A DNA stretch of 64,000 nucleotides, taken from positions 117,425 through 181,424 of the forward strand of contig NZ_BMRZ01000018.1 in NCBI RefSeq assembly GCF_014648895.1, read 5' to 3'. Numbering within the stretch: the stretch's first letter is position 1; each line of letters starts with the position of its first letter. Origin of the DNA: Streptomyces tanashiensis (lineage in GTDB: Bacteria; Actinomycetota; Actinomycetes; Streptomycetales; Streptomycetaceae). Shown piece after piece: positions 33,030 through 41,721 of this stretch. Made by a program: the position numbers and the translations under genes. The notes beneath the pieces are model-generated. The model was not told where the DNA came from, did not search any database, and saw only the letters and a program-made list of their open reading frames with translations.

Positions 33030-34624
33030 CCGCCCAGGTCTACCACCGTCACCCCGGGCGTCCGGCGCGCCTCCCCCGCCGCCCGTTCCCCGACCGTGCC
33101 CGCCACCCGGATGTGCCCGTCGGCGGCGATGTCCGTCGCGAGCCGCAGCAGTTCGCCCACCTGCCGCCGGTCGAGCCCCCGGTCCAGGCCGTCGGCGAGC
33201 AGCGTCAGGCTCTGCATGGCGTCCGGCACCTCGGCGATCCGGTCCATCTCCAGGACTCCGGGGCCGGTGAGCAGGGTCAGCGCGAGGGCGAGATAGCGGA
33301 GTTCGCCGTCGCCGAGCCGCCCGAGCGGGGTGGCGGGACGGCCGCCGCGTTCGAGGACCGCGCGGACCGTGCCCTCCGGGAGCTCCTGCACGCCGAGACC
33401 GGTGACGGGTCCCACGCAGCCCGCTCCGGCGACGGCGGCGAGGCGGTGGTGGCGCCGCGGGCAGTCCGTGTGGGTGCGGTGCAGGACCTCGGCCAGGTTG
33501 CCGCAGCCGCGCCGCAACCGGCCCGCGCCCGGCGGCACGGGCGCCCGCATCCGCTCCGGCCGGGGGTCGCACGCGAAGGCGGACCGCAGCCCGATGACGA
33601 CCTGCTCGGCGGCGGCCAGGACCTCCAGCTGCCCCTGGGTCTTGCCCGCGACCCGCAGCGGCAGCAGGGCCGTGCCCAGCAGGTCATCGGGGAAGGGGGC
33701 CCGGGTGACGGGTGTGCTGCCCGCCGTGTGCCACTCGGCCTGGACGGTGCTCCGGCCGGGGTCGCGGAGTGCGGTGGCGAGCAGGGTGCGGCCCCGGCCG
33801 GTGAGCCGTTCGCCGACGATCCGCAGCCGGGGCTCGGCCTGTACGGCGAGGTCCAGGTGGACGGGCCCCTCGGGTCCGTCGACCGTGCAGCCGATCCGGA
33901 AGCCGCGCCTGCCCTGGGCGTCGGGCCGGGCGCGCTCGGGGACGCAGTCGGCGGCGTCGGGGAACACCTCGTCGAGCGTGTCGCCCGCGCCGAGCCGGGC
34001 GAGGGCCTCGTACGCCCGCAGCGTGGTGGACTTGCCGCTGCCGCTGGGACCGGCGAAGAGGGTGACCGGTCCGAGCGGGTACACGGCGGAGCGGTGACCG
34101 GCGAAGGCGGACAGCCTCAGTTCGGTGACGGCGGGCCGGGCGCAGAGCGCCCCGACCCGACCCTCAGTCGCGGCCCTGCCCTCAGCCCCGACCCGGCCCT
34201 CCGCCCCGGCCCTGCCCTCCACCGCGACCCGGCCCTCGGCCGCGACCGGGCCCCGCGCCTCGGGGACGGAGACGCGGGACCCGGAGGTCTGAGGCCCGGG
34301 GACGCGGGACCCGGGAGCCCGGGGCCCGGAGACGCGGTCCTCGGCGACACGGGGCTCGGAGACCCGGGGCCCGGAGACCCCGCCGGAGGAGACGGGCGCC
34401 GCGGAGGACACCGCCGCCGCAGCGGCAACAGTCGCCCCGGAGGACACACCCGTCGCGGGGGAACCCGCCGCGACGGAGGCATCAGGCGCGACGGAGGAGG
34501 AGCCGACCGTGGAAGAACGAACCGTGGAAGAACGAACTGAAGAAGGACGAACCGAGGAAGGAACGACGTCGGAGGGGTGGGCGTCTGACGTGCGGGCGAG
34601 CGTGGAGCCGCCGGTGAGGTCCAT
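33026..34624 (-). CDS. AAA/SMC-like ATP-binding protein with a low-complexity N terminus
   Basis: As read from ATG 34624 the protein has 532 residues, but the first 160 are repetitive Ser/Val/Pro/Gly sequence (VRSSTVRSSTV, EGRVGAEGRA repeats). The conserved part begins at ALCARPAVTELRLSAFAGHR. Walker A is VTLFAGPSGSGKSTTLRAYE (about 187-206); RLGDGELRYLALAL looks like an ABC signature region and PGVLEMDRIAE like Walker B. It resembles AAA_15/AAA_21-type ATPases. A start nearer residue 145 is possible. TACGGT lies 6 bases before ATG 34624 and no ribosome site is seen, so a leaderless mRNA is possible. It is coupled to mazG; its role is unknown. Confidence 0.68.
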   Translation of the reverse strand: MDLTGGSTLARTSDAHPSDVVPSSVRPSSVRSSTVRSSTVGSSSVAPDASVAAGSPATGVSSGATVAAAAAVSSAAPVSSGGVSGPRVSEPRVAEDRVSGPRAPGSRVPGPQTSGSRVSVPEARGPVAAEGRVAVEGRAGAEGRVGAEGRAATEGRVGALCARPAVTELRLSAFAGHRSAVYPLGPVTLFAGPSGSGKSTTLRAYEALARLGAGDTLDEVFPDAADCVPERARPDAQGRRGFRIGCTVDGPEGPVHLDLAVQAEPRLRIVGERLTGRGRTLLATALRDPGRSTVQAEWHTAGSTPVTRAPFPDDLLGTALLPLRVAGKTQGQLEVLAAAEQVVIGLRSAFACDPRPERMRAPVPPGAGRLRRGCGNLAEVLHRTHTDCPRRHHRLAAVAGAGCVGPVTGLGVQELPEGTVRAVLERGGRPATPLGRLGDGELRYLALALTLLTGPGVLEMDRIAEVPDAMQSLTLLADGLDRGLDRRQVGELLRLATDIAADGHIRVAGTVGERAAGEARRTPGVTVVDLGG

Positions 34625-34679
34625 GCCCGGACCGTACGCAGATCATTCCCTGACGAACCGTTACGGCGAGATGACCTTC

Positions 34680-35111
34680 CTACGATCGGGGGACGCCGGC
34701 GGTGCGACCGCCCACGACATCGTCCTCGTCCTCGCCCTCCGCGCCCTCGACCTCCGTGCCGGCCGGGGCCAGCAGGAAGACGTTCCGGTCGACGCGGTGC
34801 ATCCCGCTGCCGAGACCGAACACGACACCGCTGCTGAAGTCGAGGATCCGCTTGGCGACCTCGGTGTCGGCGCTCGTCAGATCGAGGAGCACCGGGATCT
34901 GGGCGATGAGGTACTCGGCGACCTCACGGGCGTCGGCGAAGACCTGCACGCGGAGCACGACCATGCGGCGCTGCTCGGCGGATTCGTACTGCTCGGGGAT
35001 CGTGCGGTGGTCGACCCTGGACGGCCATTCGTCACGGCCGCGCAGGGGCACGACCTGGGCGAGGCCCTCCCACTGCTCGTCGGTGACGTCGTACCTCTCG
35101 TACCTACTCAT
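34680..35111 (-). CDS. sepF: SepF-like cell division protein
   Basis: A 143-residue protein starting MSRYERYDVTDEQWEGLAQV. The SepF core is clear: RVQVFADAREVAEYLIAQIP, then VLLDLTSADTEVAKRILDFS and GVVFGLGSGMHRVDRNVFLL. SepF links FtsZ to the membrane and stabilises the division ring. Streptomyces has several paralogues; this one lacks the long linker of the main SepF and is not beside ftsZ, so it is probably an accessory paralogue. ATG 35111 was chosen for its GGGAGG site; a longer start at 35156 lacks one. The end is acidic and then Gly/Arg-rich. Confidence 0.88.
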   Translation of the reverse strand: MSRYERYDVTDEQWEGLAQVVPLRGRDEWPSRVDHRTIPEQYESAEQRRMVVLRVQVFADAREVAEYLIAQIPVLLDLTSADTEVAKRILDFSSGVVFGLGSGMHRVDRNVFLLAPAGTEVEGAEGEDEDDVVGGRTAGVPRS

Positions 35112-35196
35112 GGGCCCATCCTCCCGCTCCTCACCCGTTCGGCCCAACAACGACACGAGGTGATGACGCGGGAGGCGGTCGGTGCGCGGTCCGGGG

Positions 35197-35679
35197 TCAG
35201 CCGGTTCCCGGGCCCGCGGCCGCCGGCGGGACGGAGTACGTCACGGTGGCGGAGGCCGCCAGATCGCCTGCCTCGTCCCTGAGTTCGGCGAGGACCACAC
35301 AGAGGCGGCGGCCGAACTTGGCCATCCGCGCGTGGGTGCGGAGCAGTCCCGGCCGGGGGCGGTTGAGGTAGCTGATCTGGAGCGAGGTGGTGAGCGCCAT
35401 CGGAGTGGGGCGCCCGAGCCGGGCGTTGATCAGGAGGAAGGCGGCGAGGTCGACGAGCCCCGCCTGCTCGGGGCCGGAGATCGTGCCGCCGGGCCGGGTG
35501 CGGAGCCGGGCCCCGTCCGCCTCCATGAGCAGATGGGTGCCGCTCGCGTCGGTGACACGGCAGGCCGCGTAGTCCGGGAACTGCCGCTGGACGAGCGCGT
35601 TGAGCTCGTCCGGCGACAGCGGCCCGGCGACCGGGGCGGGAGCGTCCGCCCCGGTCGCGGGGCTCCCGGCGTCCCTCAT
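35197..35679 (-). CDS. PaaI-type hotdog thioesterase-like protein
   Basis: A 160-residue hotdog-fold protein: GGTISGPEQAGLVDLAAFLL is the central helix region, with SLQISYLNRPRPGLLRTHAR and CVVLAELRDEAGDLAASATV as the following strands. Members hydrolyse acyl-CoA thioesters or only bind them (DUF4442 group). ATG 35679 overlaps the aminotransferase stop by four bases, so both are made together; a shared substrate is not obvious. The first 25 residues are Pro/Ala-rich. Confidence 0.8.
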   Translation of the reverse strand: MRDAGSPATGADAPAPVAGPLSPDELNALVQRQFPDYAACRVTDASGTHLLMEADGARLRTRPGGTISGPEQAGLVDLAAFLLINARLGRPTPMALTTSLQISYLNRPRPGLLRTHARMAKFGRRLCVVLAELRDEAGDLAASATVTYSVPPAAAGPGTG

Positions 35680-36905
35680 CGGACGAAGCTCTTCGCCAGC
35701 CGGCGGAGCCCTTCCCTGATCTCGTCGGCCGAGTGCGTCGTGAACGACAGCCGCATCGCGCCCGGGTCCGGCTCCCCGCAGAAGAACGGCGCTCCCGGCA
35801 CGTACGCCACCTCGTGGCCGACGGCGGTCTTCAGGAGGGCCGTCGCGTCGTGGCCGGCGGGGAGGGTGACCCAGATGAACATGCCGCCCTCCGGCCTGTT
35901 CCAACGGCTGCCGTCGGGCAGCGCGGCCGGCAGGCCTTCGAGCATGGCGTCCCGGCGCTCCTGGTAGGCGGCGCGCATCACCGCGACGTGCGCGTCGAGG
36001 TCGCTGTCGCGCAGATAGCGCGCCGCCGCGGCCTGGTCGATGGTCGAGGTGTGCAGGTCGGCGGCCTGCTTGGCGATCACACAGGCGCGGCGCAGCCCGG
36101 CGGGGGCGCGCAGGTATCCGAGCCGGAGGCCGGGGGCCATCACCTTGGAGAACGAGCCGAGCAGGACGGTGCGGTCGGCGGCCACCGGGTCGGCGGCGAT
36201 GGAGGGGACGCGCTCGCCGTCGTAGCGCAGCTCGCCGTACGGGTCGTCCTCGACGATCCAGAACCCGTGCCGCGCGGCGGCCTCGGCGACGGCGTGGCGC
36301 CGCTCGGCGGGAAGGGTGCGGCCCGTGGGGTTCTGGAAGGTGGGGACGATGTAGAGGAGGGTGGCCTTCTCGCGGGCCGCGATCTCCTCCAGGGCCTCCG
36401 GGAGGATGCCCTGGTCGTCGGTGGGCACGGGGACGACGCGGGCGCCCGCGAAGCCGAAGGTCTGCAGGGCGGCGAGGTAGCAGGGGTCCTCGACGAGGAC
36501 CACGTTGCCCGGTTCGACGAGGGCGGTGGTGAGGAGGGTGAGCGCCTGCTGCGAGCCGGTGGTGACGAGCAGGTCGTCCGCGTCCGTGGGCAGTTCGCGC
36601 GCGGTGAGCCGGGCGGCGATGGCGGTGCGCAGGTCCGGGTCGCCCTCGGTCGTCGAGTACTGGAGGGCGTGCTGCGGGTTCTCCGCCAGGACCCGGTCGT
36701 ACGCCGCCCGGATCCCCTCGATGTCGAACAGCTCGGGGGCGGGCAGGCCTCCGGCGAACGAGATCACCTCGGGCCGTGCCGTGAGCGCCAGGATCTCCCG
36801 TACCGGCGACGAGCCGACGTTGGCCAGCCGGGAGGCGGTGGCCGGCGCGGGCACGGTGGGGGTGGTGGGGGTGGCGTTCATGGGCGCGGAGGCAGCAGAA
36901 AGCAT
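35676..36905 (-). CDS. PLP-dependent class I/II aminotransferase
   Basis: A 409-residue fold-type I aminotransferase. Key parts are SFAGGLPAPELFDIEGIRAA, the PLP-phosphate loop TTGSQQALTLL, FQNPTGRTLP with Asn/Pro of the family, VEDDPYGELRY (Asp on the pyridine N), LLGSFSKVMAPGLRLGYL with the Schiff-base Lys, and the Arg in MRLSFTTHS. It is close to 2-aminoadipate and MocR-derived aminotransferases but lacks a DNA-binding domain. ATG 36905 lies seven bases after a TATGCT -10 box and has no ribosome site, so the mRNA is probably leaderless; ATG 36881 is an alternative. Its substrate is unknown. It diverges from the biosynthetic operon. Confidence 0.9.
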   Translation of the reverse strand: MLSAASAPMNATPTTPTVPAPATASRLANVGSSPVREILALTARPEVISFAGGLPAPELFDIEGIRAAYDRVLAENPQHALQYSTTEGDPDLRTAIAARLTARELPTDADDLLVTTGSQQALTLLTTALVEPGNVVLVEDPCYLAALQTFGFAGARVVPVPTDDQGILPEALEEIAAREKATLLYIVPTFQNPTGRTLPAERRHAVAEAAARHGFWIVEDDPYGELRYDGERVPSIAADPVAADRTVLLGSFSKVMAPGLRLGYLRAPAGLRRACVIAKQAADLHTSTIDQAAAARYLRDSDLDAHVAVMRAAYQERRDAMLEGLPAALPDGSRWNRPEGGMFIWVTLPAGHDATALLKTAVGHEVAYVPGAPFFCGEPDPGAMRLSFTTHSADEIREGLRRLAKSFVR

Positions 36906-36911
36906 GGCGCC

Positions 36912-36939
36912 AGCATATAGACATTCATGACGGTGTCCA
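36912..36939 (-). promoter_or_regulatory. Promoter of the aminotransferase, leaderless start
   Basis: On the minus strand TGGACA (36939-36934) and TATGCT (36917-36912) are 16 bases apart. The ATG begins six bases after the -10 box, so transcription may start at or next to the A of the start codon. Confidence 0.55.
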
Positions 36940-37225
36940 GGTCGTTCGATTCCCTGTGGGAGTCGGCGAGTTGACGCCACCGAGTCCCCCTCCTGGAGCG
37001 AATTCAGGCCCCGATCCGGCCACACTGTGGGCCGTGGGAATCCGGCCGTGGACGTCGAATTCGGAGGATTGCCCTCCCCCGGCATTTCTCGCTGGTAGAC
37101 CCCGGAGAGGGCGAGCGGGGCGATCTTCCCGGCCCCTGTCCGACGCGCCGCAATCGCTCCTCGGCCCGGTTCTCCGTACGCCGTGGACGACTCGGGGAAA
37201 TCGGCCATTCCGGTCCTTGGTCTCA

Positions 37226-37254
37226 TTGATGGACGGGTGCGCCGTGGATAGCGT
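37226..37254 (+). promoter_or_regulatory. Promoter of the biosynthetic operon
   Basis: TTGATG (37226-37231) and TAGCGT (37249-37254) are separated by 17 bases, a good vegetative-type match. The leader to ATG 37348 would be about 87 bases. Confidence 0.6.
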
Positions 37255-37347
37255 TCGACCGCGCCACCACCGCGATGTCCGCGGTCTCCGCCGCGCCGCC
37301 GGCGGTCTTTCGGGTCGAAGTCGAACGAGCGAGGCGAGTGGATCACC

Positions 37348-38067
37348 ATGGCATCTTCCGTTCCCGTCGACGAGGTCGTCGTCGTCCGCACCCCCGAGGA
37401 ATTCCTCGCCATGCCCGAGGACTACCGCGAGATCGCCGTCCGGGGAATGATCGTCAACACCGAGGGTGAACTGTCCGGCGCCGACGACTACATCCAGGTG
37501 TTCCTGCCGCTCGCGCCGAACGCCGAGGAACGGCAGGTGTGCGCGGAACGCGCCGTCGAGGAGTACGACCACTACAAGATCGGCAAAAGGATTCTGGCCG
37601 ACATCGGCGTGGACACCGGCTACATGGAGCAGCAGCGGCTGGCCGACCGCGATCTCTTCACGGGCCACGAGTTCCACACCTGCACCACCTGGGCCGAGCG
37701 CGGAATCTTCTCGTACATCGGCGAGGAGACCGCGATGGTGATGATCTCCGAATTCGCGCAGAGCAGTTACAAGCCGTGGGCCGAGGCGGTGCGCACGATC
37801 ATTCTCGACGAGAAGGTGCACATCGCGCACGGCGCGCGGGTCTGCCGGAATCTCGCCCGCACCGAGGAGGGCCGCGAGGAACTCCAGCAGGGTCTCGACC
37901 GATTGTGGCCGGGATTCAACCGGATCTTCGGGAGCGCGCGTTCGGAGAGGTCGAAGCTCGCGGTCCGCTTCGGGCTCCGGCAGACCACCAATGGAGAGGC
38001 GCGCGACATCTGGCGGGCGAAGGTGACCCCGCGGATCGAGAACCTCGGCCTGAAGGTCCCCGAGTAG
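37348..38067 (+). CDS. PaaA/PaaC-like ferritin-fold diiron protein
   Basis: A 239-residue protein of the phenylacetate-oxygenase (PaaA/PaaC) family. Putative iron ligands are Glu in VNTEGELSG, the ExxH of VEEYDHYKIG, Glu in IGEETAMVM and the ExxH of LDEKVHIAHG, so a carboxylate-bridged diiron site looks complete. Family members epoxidise ring-CoA thioesters with PaaE as reductase; no Paa partner genes are here, so the protein was probably recruited to a biosynthetic oxidation. It uses more A/T-ending codons (att, aaa, gga) than its neighbours, which hints at separate acquisition. It opens the operon, 98 bases ahead of the radical SAM gene. Confidence 0.8.
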   Translation: MASSVPVDEVVVVRTPEEFLAMPEDYREIAVRGMIVNTEGELSGADDYIQVFLPLAPNAEERQVCAERAVEEYDHYKIGKRILADIGVDTGYMEQQRLADRDLFTGHEFHTCTTWAERGIFSYIGEETAMVMISEFAQSSYKPWAEAVRTIILDEKVHIAHGARVCRNLARTEEGREELQQGLDRLWPGFNRIFGSARSERSKLAVRFGLRQTTNGEARDIWRAKVTPRIENLGLKVPE

Positions 38068-38165
38068 CCCGAGCAGCCCGAGCGGCCCGGTACGGCGCAC
38101 CGGCCACGGCGCGCCCGTACGAGAGAGACACCGAGCAGCAGCCCGACCGAGGAGTCCGCACCCCC

Positions 38166-39296
38166 ATGGCCACCCCCCTGACCATCACCCCGCGCCCGCT
38201 CGGCCGCCGCGAGGCGAAGGAGCGCACCGCCGCTCTCCTGGCCGAACGCCCCGATCTCGCCGAGCGCCTGCACCGGCTGCGCCGTCTCGGCCGGGAGGTG
38301 CGCTCCTGCGAGGTCCACCTCACCAACACGTGCAACATCCGCTGCAAGGGCTGCTGGTACTTCGAGGGCGGCTTCGACACCGCCGTCCGCGAGCTCTCGG
38401 ACGTCGACAGGATCCGTGCCTTCGCCCGCCGGCTGCGGGACGAGGGAGTCAACCAGGCCACCCTGATCGGCGGTGAGCCGACCCTGGTGCTGCGCCGGGT
38501 GGAGGCCTTCGTCGAGGAACTGCCGTACATCACCATCTCGACCAACGGCCTGCGTCCGATGCCCGTGCAGGGTTTCGAACACATCGCCGTGGCCGTCAGC
38601 ATCTTCGGCGGCGGGCCGCTCGACGACGACCTGCGGGCCATCCGGGTCAACGGCTCCAAGTTCACCGGTCTGTTCGACACGGCGCTCTCGCACTACCGGG
38701 ACGATCCGCGGGTCCTGTTCATCTTCGCGCTCTCCGAGGACGGCCTGCCGTACCTCGAACCGACCGTCCGCAAGATCGCCGAGAACGGCAACATCGTCAC
38801 CTTCAACTTCTACAGCGAGCACGGCTCCGACAACCCGATCCGGATCGAGAACGAGCGACGCGTCCTCGAAGAGGCCCTGCGGGTCAAGGAGGCGTACCCC
38901 GAGGCCGTGGTCAGCCACCCGTACTTCATCCGCAGCCTCATCACGGGCACCTCGCACTGGGGGGCGCGCTTCGGGTACGACGTGTGCCCGAGCCTGAGTG
39001 TCGACCATCCCGACCACGAGGAGCGGGTGGCCAACGGCAATCCGGTGATCCCGGGCTTCGCCGCCTGGGGCGCCGACTACGAGACGCTGCAGTTCTGCTG
39101 CACCTCCGGGGAGTGCGGCGGCTGCCGCGACAGCCAGGCCGTCTACAGCTGGCTGGTGGTGAGCGCCTCGCGCTTCCTGGACAGCGCCGCGCGCCTGGAG
39201 GAGTGGGTGGACATCGCGGAGAGCTACTGGCGCCAGTGGCACTGGTCGCCGTACCACGCCTCGAAGCTCACCCCCCGGCCCACACCCTCCTCCTGA
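38166..39296 (+). CDS. Radical SAM enzyme of the biosynthetic operon
   Basis: A 376-residue radical SAM protein. The 4Fe-4S triad is CNIRCKGCW (about residues 56-64), followed by the SAM-contacting LIGGEPTLV and a strand with TISTNGL. A cysteine group near the C terminus, FCCTSGECGGCRD (about 316-328), could hold an auxiliary cluster. The C-terminal part WHWSPYHASKL is unusual. I cannot assign the reaction; the gene neighbourhood (diiron protein, ACP, ketosynthase) points to modification of a carrier-bound or small precursor. GAGGAG lies about 12 bases before ATG 38166. ACP follows after 40 bases. Confidence 0.82.
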   Translation: MATPLTITPRPLGRREAKERTAALLAERPDLAERLHRLRRLGREVRSCEVHLTNTCNIRCKGCWYFEGGFDTAVRELSDVDRIRAFARRLRDEGVNQATLIGGEPTLVLRRVEAFVEELPYITISTNGLRPMPVQGFEHIAVAVSIFGGGPLDDDLRAIRVNGSKFTGLFDTALSHYRDDPRVLFIFALSEDGLPYLEPTVRKIAENGNIVTFNFYSEHGSDNPIRIENERRVLEEALRVKEAYPEAVVSHPYFIRSLITGTSHWGARFGYDVCPSLSVDHPDHEERVANGNPVIPGFAAWGADYETLQFCCTSGECGGCRDSQAVYSWLVVSASRFLDSAARLEEWVDIAESYWRQWHWSPYHASKLTPRPTPSS

Positions 39297-39336
39297 TCCC
39301 CTTCATCCGGCCGTCCGCCCACCGTACGGGAGAGTC

Positions 39337-39591
39337 ATGTCCGAGACACTGGACCGCGCCACCATCGAGCAGTTCATCACCGACGCCCTCGTCGAGCTCG
39401 GCGTCGACGCCGCCGACGTCCTGCCCGGGGCCGCGCTCGACGACCTGGAGATCGACTCGCTCGACATGGTCGAGCTCGCGCAGTCCGTCAAGCGGGACCT
39501 CGGCGTGCCGGTCCGCACGAAGGACTTCGACGGCATCGACACCGTCGGCCAGATCCTCGAACTGTGCTACGAGAAGGCCGGAGTTGAGTGA
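39337..39591 (+). CDS. Acyl carrier protein
   Basis: An 84-residue acyl carrier protein. Ser41 in LEIDSLDMVELAQ is the phosphopantetheine site; the four-helix outline and acidic helix II are normal. It should carry acyl intermediates for the ketosynthases, reductase and ligase next to it, after loading by the Sfp-type transferase 4 kb downstream. Its last eight bases overlap the TTG start of the ketosynthase, so the two are translationally coupled. Confidence 0.93.
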   Translation: MSETLDRATIEQFITDALVELGVDAADVLPGAALDDLEIDSLDMVELAQSVKRDLGVPVRTKDFDGIDTVGQILELCYEKAGVE

Positions 39592-40828
39592 TCCGGGGCG
39601 GAGCGCGGAGGTCGTCGTCACGGGTTTCGGCGCGGTCACCCCGCTCGGCGTCGGCGCCGGCGTGCTCCACGAGCGCGCCGTCGCCGGTGACAGGGCGGTG
39701 GCGGTCTCCCATCCGGCCGTCCGGCACGCCGACTTCACCGCCGCCGACCATCTGCCGCGGAACCTGGTGCGCCGCACGGACCGGTTCACCCAACTGGCCC
39801 TGGTGGCGGCCGAGGAGGCCCTGACGCAGGCCGGGAAGCGGGACGGCGGGCCGGCGCCGTGGCCGTCCGAGCGCGTCGCCTGCGTCATCGGCTGCGGCCT
39901 CGGCGGCACCGGCTCCTTCGAGGCCCAGCGCGAGGTGTACGACAGGGAGGGCGCGGGGTTCGTGTCGCCGCTGATGATCCCGCAGATGATGGCCAACGCG
40001 GCCGCCGCCCACCTCTCCATGCGGCACGGTTTCCGCGGGGAGAGCCTCTGCGTGGCGTCCGCGTGCAGCAGCGGCGCGCAGGCCGTCGGCACGGGGATGC
40101 GGCTCCTCGCCTCGGGCGCGGCCGACGCCGTCGTCGTGGGCGGCGCGGAGGCCGCCTCGTCGGAGCTGGTGGCGGCCGCCTTCGCCAACGCGGGCGCTCT
40201 CTCCCCGAGCGGTTCCTCCCGCCCCTTCGACCGGGACCGGGACGGCTTCGTGATCGGCGAGGGCGCCGGGATCCTCGTCCTGGAGACGGCTGCGGGTGCC
40301 GCCCGGCGCGGGGTCGAGGTCCTCGGAGCCGTACGGGGGTACGGGGCGACCTCCGACGCCCATCACGTGACCGCGCCCGACCCCACCGGCGGGCCCGCGG
40401 GCCGTGCCGTCGCGCTGGCGCTGCGGGAGGCCTCGGTGGCGCCCGGGGAGCTGGCGTACGTGAACGCGCACGGGACCGGCACCGCCCTCAACGACCGCCT
40501 GGAGTGCGAGGCCCTGCGGCAGGCCCTCGGCGCCGACGTCCTCGCGCGGCTGCCGCTGTCCTCCGGCAAGGGCGCCCTCGGGCACCTCTTCGGGGCGGCG
40601 GGCGCGGTCGAGGCGATCGTCACGCTCCAGGCGCTGCGGCACGGCGTCGCGCCCCCGACGGCGGGGCTGCGCCGTCCGGACCCGGCGCTCGGTCCGCTCG
40701 ACCTCGTCCGTACGGCGCGGAAGCTCACCACGCGCGCGCGTACGGGCCGGCTGTTCGGGCTCTCCACCTCCTTCGGTTTCGGCGGACACAACGCGGCCCT
40801 GGTCCTGGCCGTGGAAGGACGGTCCTGA
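39584..40828 (+). CDS. Beta-ketoacyl-ACP synthase II-type ketosynthase
   Basis: A 414-residue KASII/FabF-type enzyme from TTG 39584, which overlaps the ACP end by eight bases; no ATG or GTG lies near the expected N terminus. The active site is complete: Cys161 in VASACSSGAQA, His in YVNAHGTGTALND and His in GKGALGHLFGAAG, with GLSTSFGFGGHNAALV at the end. It should condense malonyl-ACP with an acyl primer. The start is unusual but gives the family length. The stop overlaps the reductase start (TGATG). Confidence 0.9.
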   Translation: MSDPGRSAEVVVTGFGAVTPLGVGAGVLHERAVAGDRAVAVSHPAVRHADFTAADHLPRNLVRRTDRFTQLALVAAEEALTQAGKRDGGPAPWPSERVACVIGCGLGGTGSFEAQREVYDREGAGFVSPLMIPQMMANAAAAHLSMRHGFRGESLCVASACSSGAQAVGTGMRLLASGAADAVVVGGAEAASSELVAAAFANAGALSPSGSSRPFDRDRDGFVIGEGAGILVLETAAGAARRGVEVLGAVRGYGATSDAHHVTAPDPTGGPAGRAVALALREASVAPGELAYVNAHGTGTALNDRLECEALRQALGADVLARLPLSSGKGALGHLFGAAGAVEAIVTLQALRHGVAPPTAGLRRPDPALGPLDLVRTARKLTTRARTGRLFGLSTSFGFGGHNAALVLAVEGRS

Positions 40829-41721
40829 TGCGCGCGTCCCGCGACCCCCACGGCATCCCCGACCTGCTCGGCTTCTCGGGGCGCCGCTATCTGGTGACCG
40901 GTGTCCTCAACGACGACTCGATCGCCTGGCACACCGCGCGGGCGCTCCAGGAGGCGGGCGCGGAGGTCCTGCTGACGGGCTTCGGGCGGACCCGGCGGAT
41001 CACGGAGGCGGCGGCCTCCGGCCTCCCGTACCCGGCCGACGTCCTGGAACTCGACGTGACGCGCCCCGAGGACCTCGACGCGCTCACGAAGGAGCTGGAG
41101 CGCCGCTGGGGCGCGGTCGACGGCGTCCTGCACGCGATCGCCGCCGCCCCGCAGTCCGCGCTCAGCGGCAACTTCCTCACCACGCCCGTCGAGAGCGCGA
41201 CGCTGGCGCTGCGGACGGCGGCGTTCTCGCTGCACTCGCTGACGACGGCGCTCGCCCCGCTGCTGCGGGAGGGCGGGGGCGCGGGCGCGGCCAGGGGCAG
41301 CGTCGTCGGGCTCGACTTCGACTCCTCCGGGGCCTGGCCGGGATACGACTGGATGGGCGTCGGCAAGGCGACGCTCGGCGCGGTCTGCCGCTACCTCGCG
41401 CTGTACCTGGGGCATTCCGGGATCCGGGTCAACCTCGTCGCCGCCGGCCCGGTCGAGACCGTGGCCGGACGGGCCATCAGCACCTTCGACCGGATCGCCG
41501 ACCGCTGGGAGCAGGAGGCGCCGCTCGGCTGGAGCCGCGCCGATCCGGCCCGGCTCGTCGGGCCCGTCCTGTTCCTGCTGTCGGACCTGGCGGCCACCGT
41601 CACCGGGGAGATCGTGCACGCGGACGGCGGGATGCACGCCGTCCGCATGGGGGCCGGTGCCGTCGGCGACCCCCCGGGCTTCGGCGCCCCGCCCCGCGCC
41701 GGCAAGGAGGACCGCTCATGA
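40828..41721 (+). CDS. Enoyl-ACP reductase, FabI/InhA type
   Basis: A 297-residue short-chain-dehydrogenase-fold reductase. The dinucleotide-binding part is GRRYLVTGVLNDDSIAWHTA, and the catalytic set is YDWMGVGKATLG, the Y-x-x-M-x-x-x-K pattern of InhA and FabI. IRVNLVAAGPVETVAGRAI is the substrate-loop region, and the tail is Gly/Pro-rich. It would reduce the enoyl-ACP made in a biosynthetic cycle, but no ketoreductase or dehydratase is in the operon, so these must come from primary FAS or be skipped. It overlaps both neighbours (TGATG, ATGA). Confidence 0.85.
   Translation: MRASRDPHGIPDLLGFSGRRYLVTGVLNDDSIAWHTARALQEAGAEVLLTGFGRTRRITEAAASGLPYPADVLELDVTRPEDLDALTKELERRWGAVDGVLHAIAAAPQSALSGNFLTTPVESATLALRTAAFSLHSLTTALAPLLREGGGAGAARGSVVGLDFDSSGAWPGYDWMGVGKATLGAVCRYLALYLGHSGIRVNLVAAGPVETVAGRAISTFDRIADRWEQEAPLGWSRADPARLVGPVLFLLSDLAATVTGEIVHADGGMHAVRMGAGAVGDPPGFGAPPRAGKEDRS

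Larger units (their letters stand above)
36906..37347. other. Divergent promoter region between the aminotransferase and the diiron gene, no gene seen
   Basis: This 442-base region holds a promoter at each end. Its A/T content is slightly higher than the surroundings. The middle (about 36960-37200) shows no start codon with a ribosome site and no familiar motif; it may hold regulator sites. Confidence 0.65.

Noticed and set aside
36940..36955. GTTCGATTCC, like a tRNA T-loop
   Set aside because: Flanking bases form no T stem, acceptor stem or anticodon arm.
36925..38100. Minus-strand open frame across the diiron gene and its promoter
   Set aside because: It is the shadow of the diiron gene plus promoter sequence, with biased composition and no motif.
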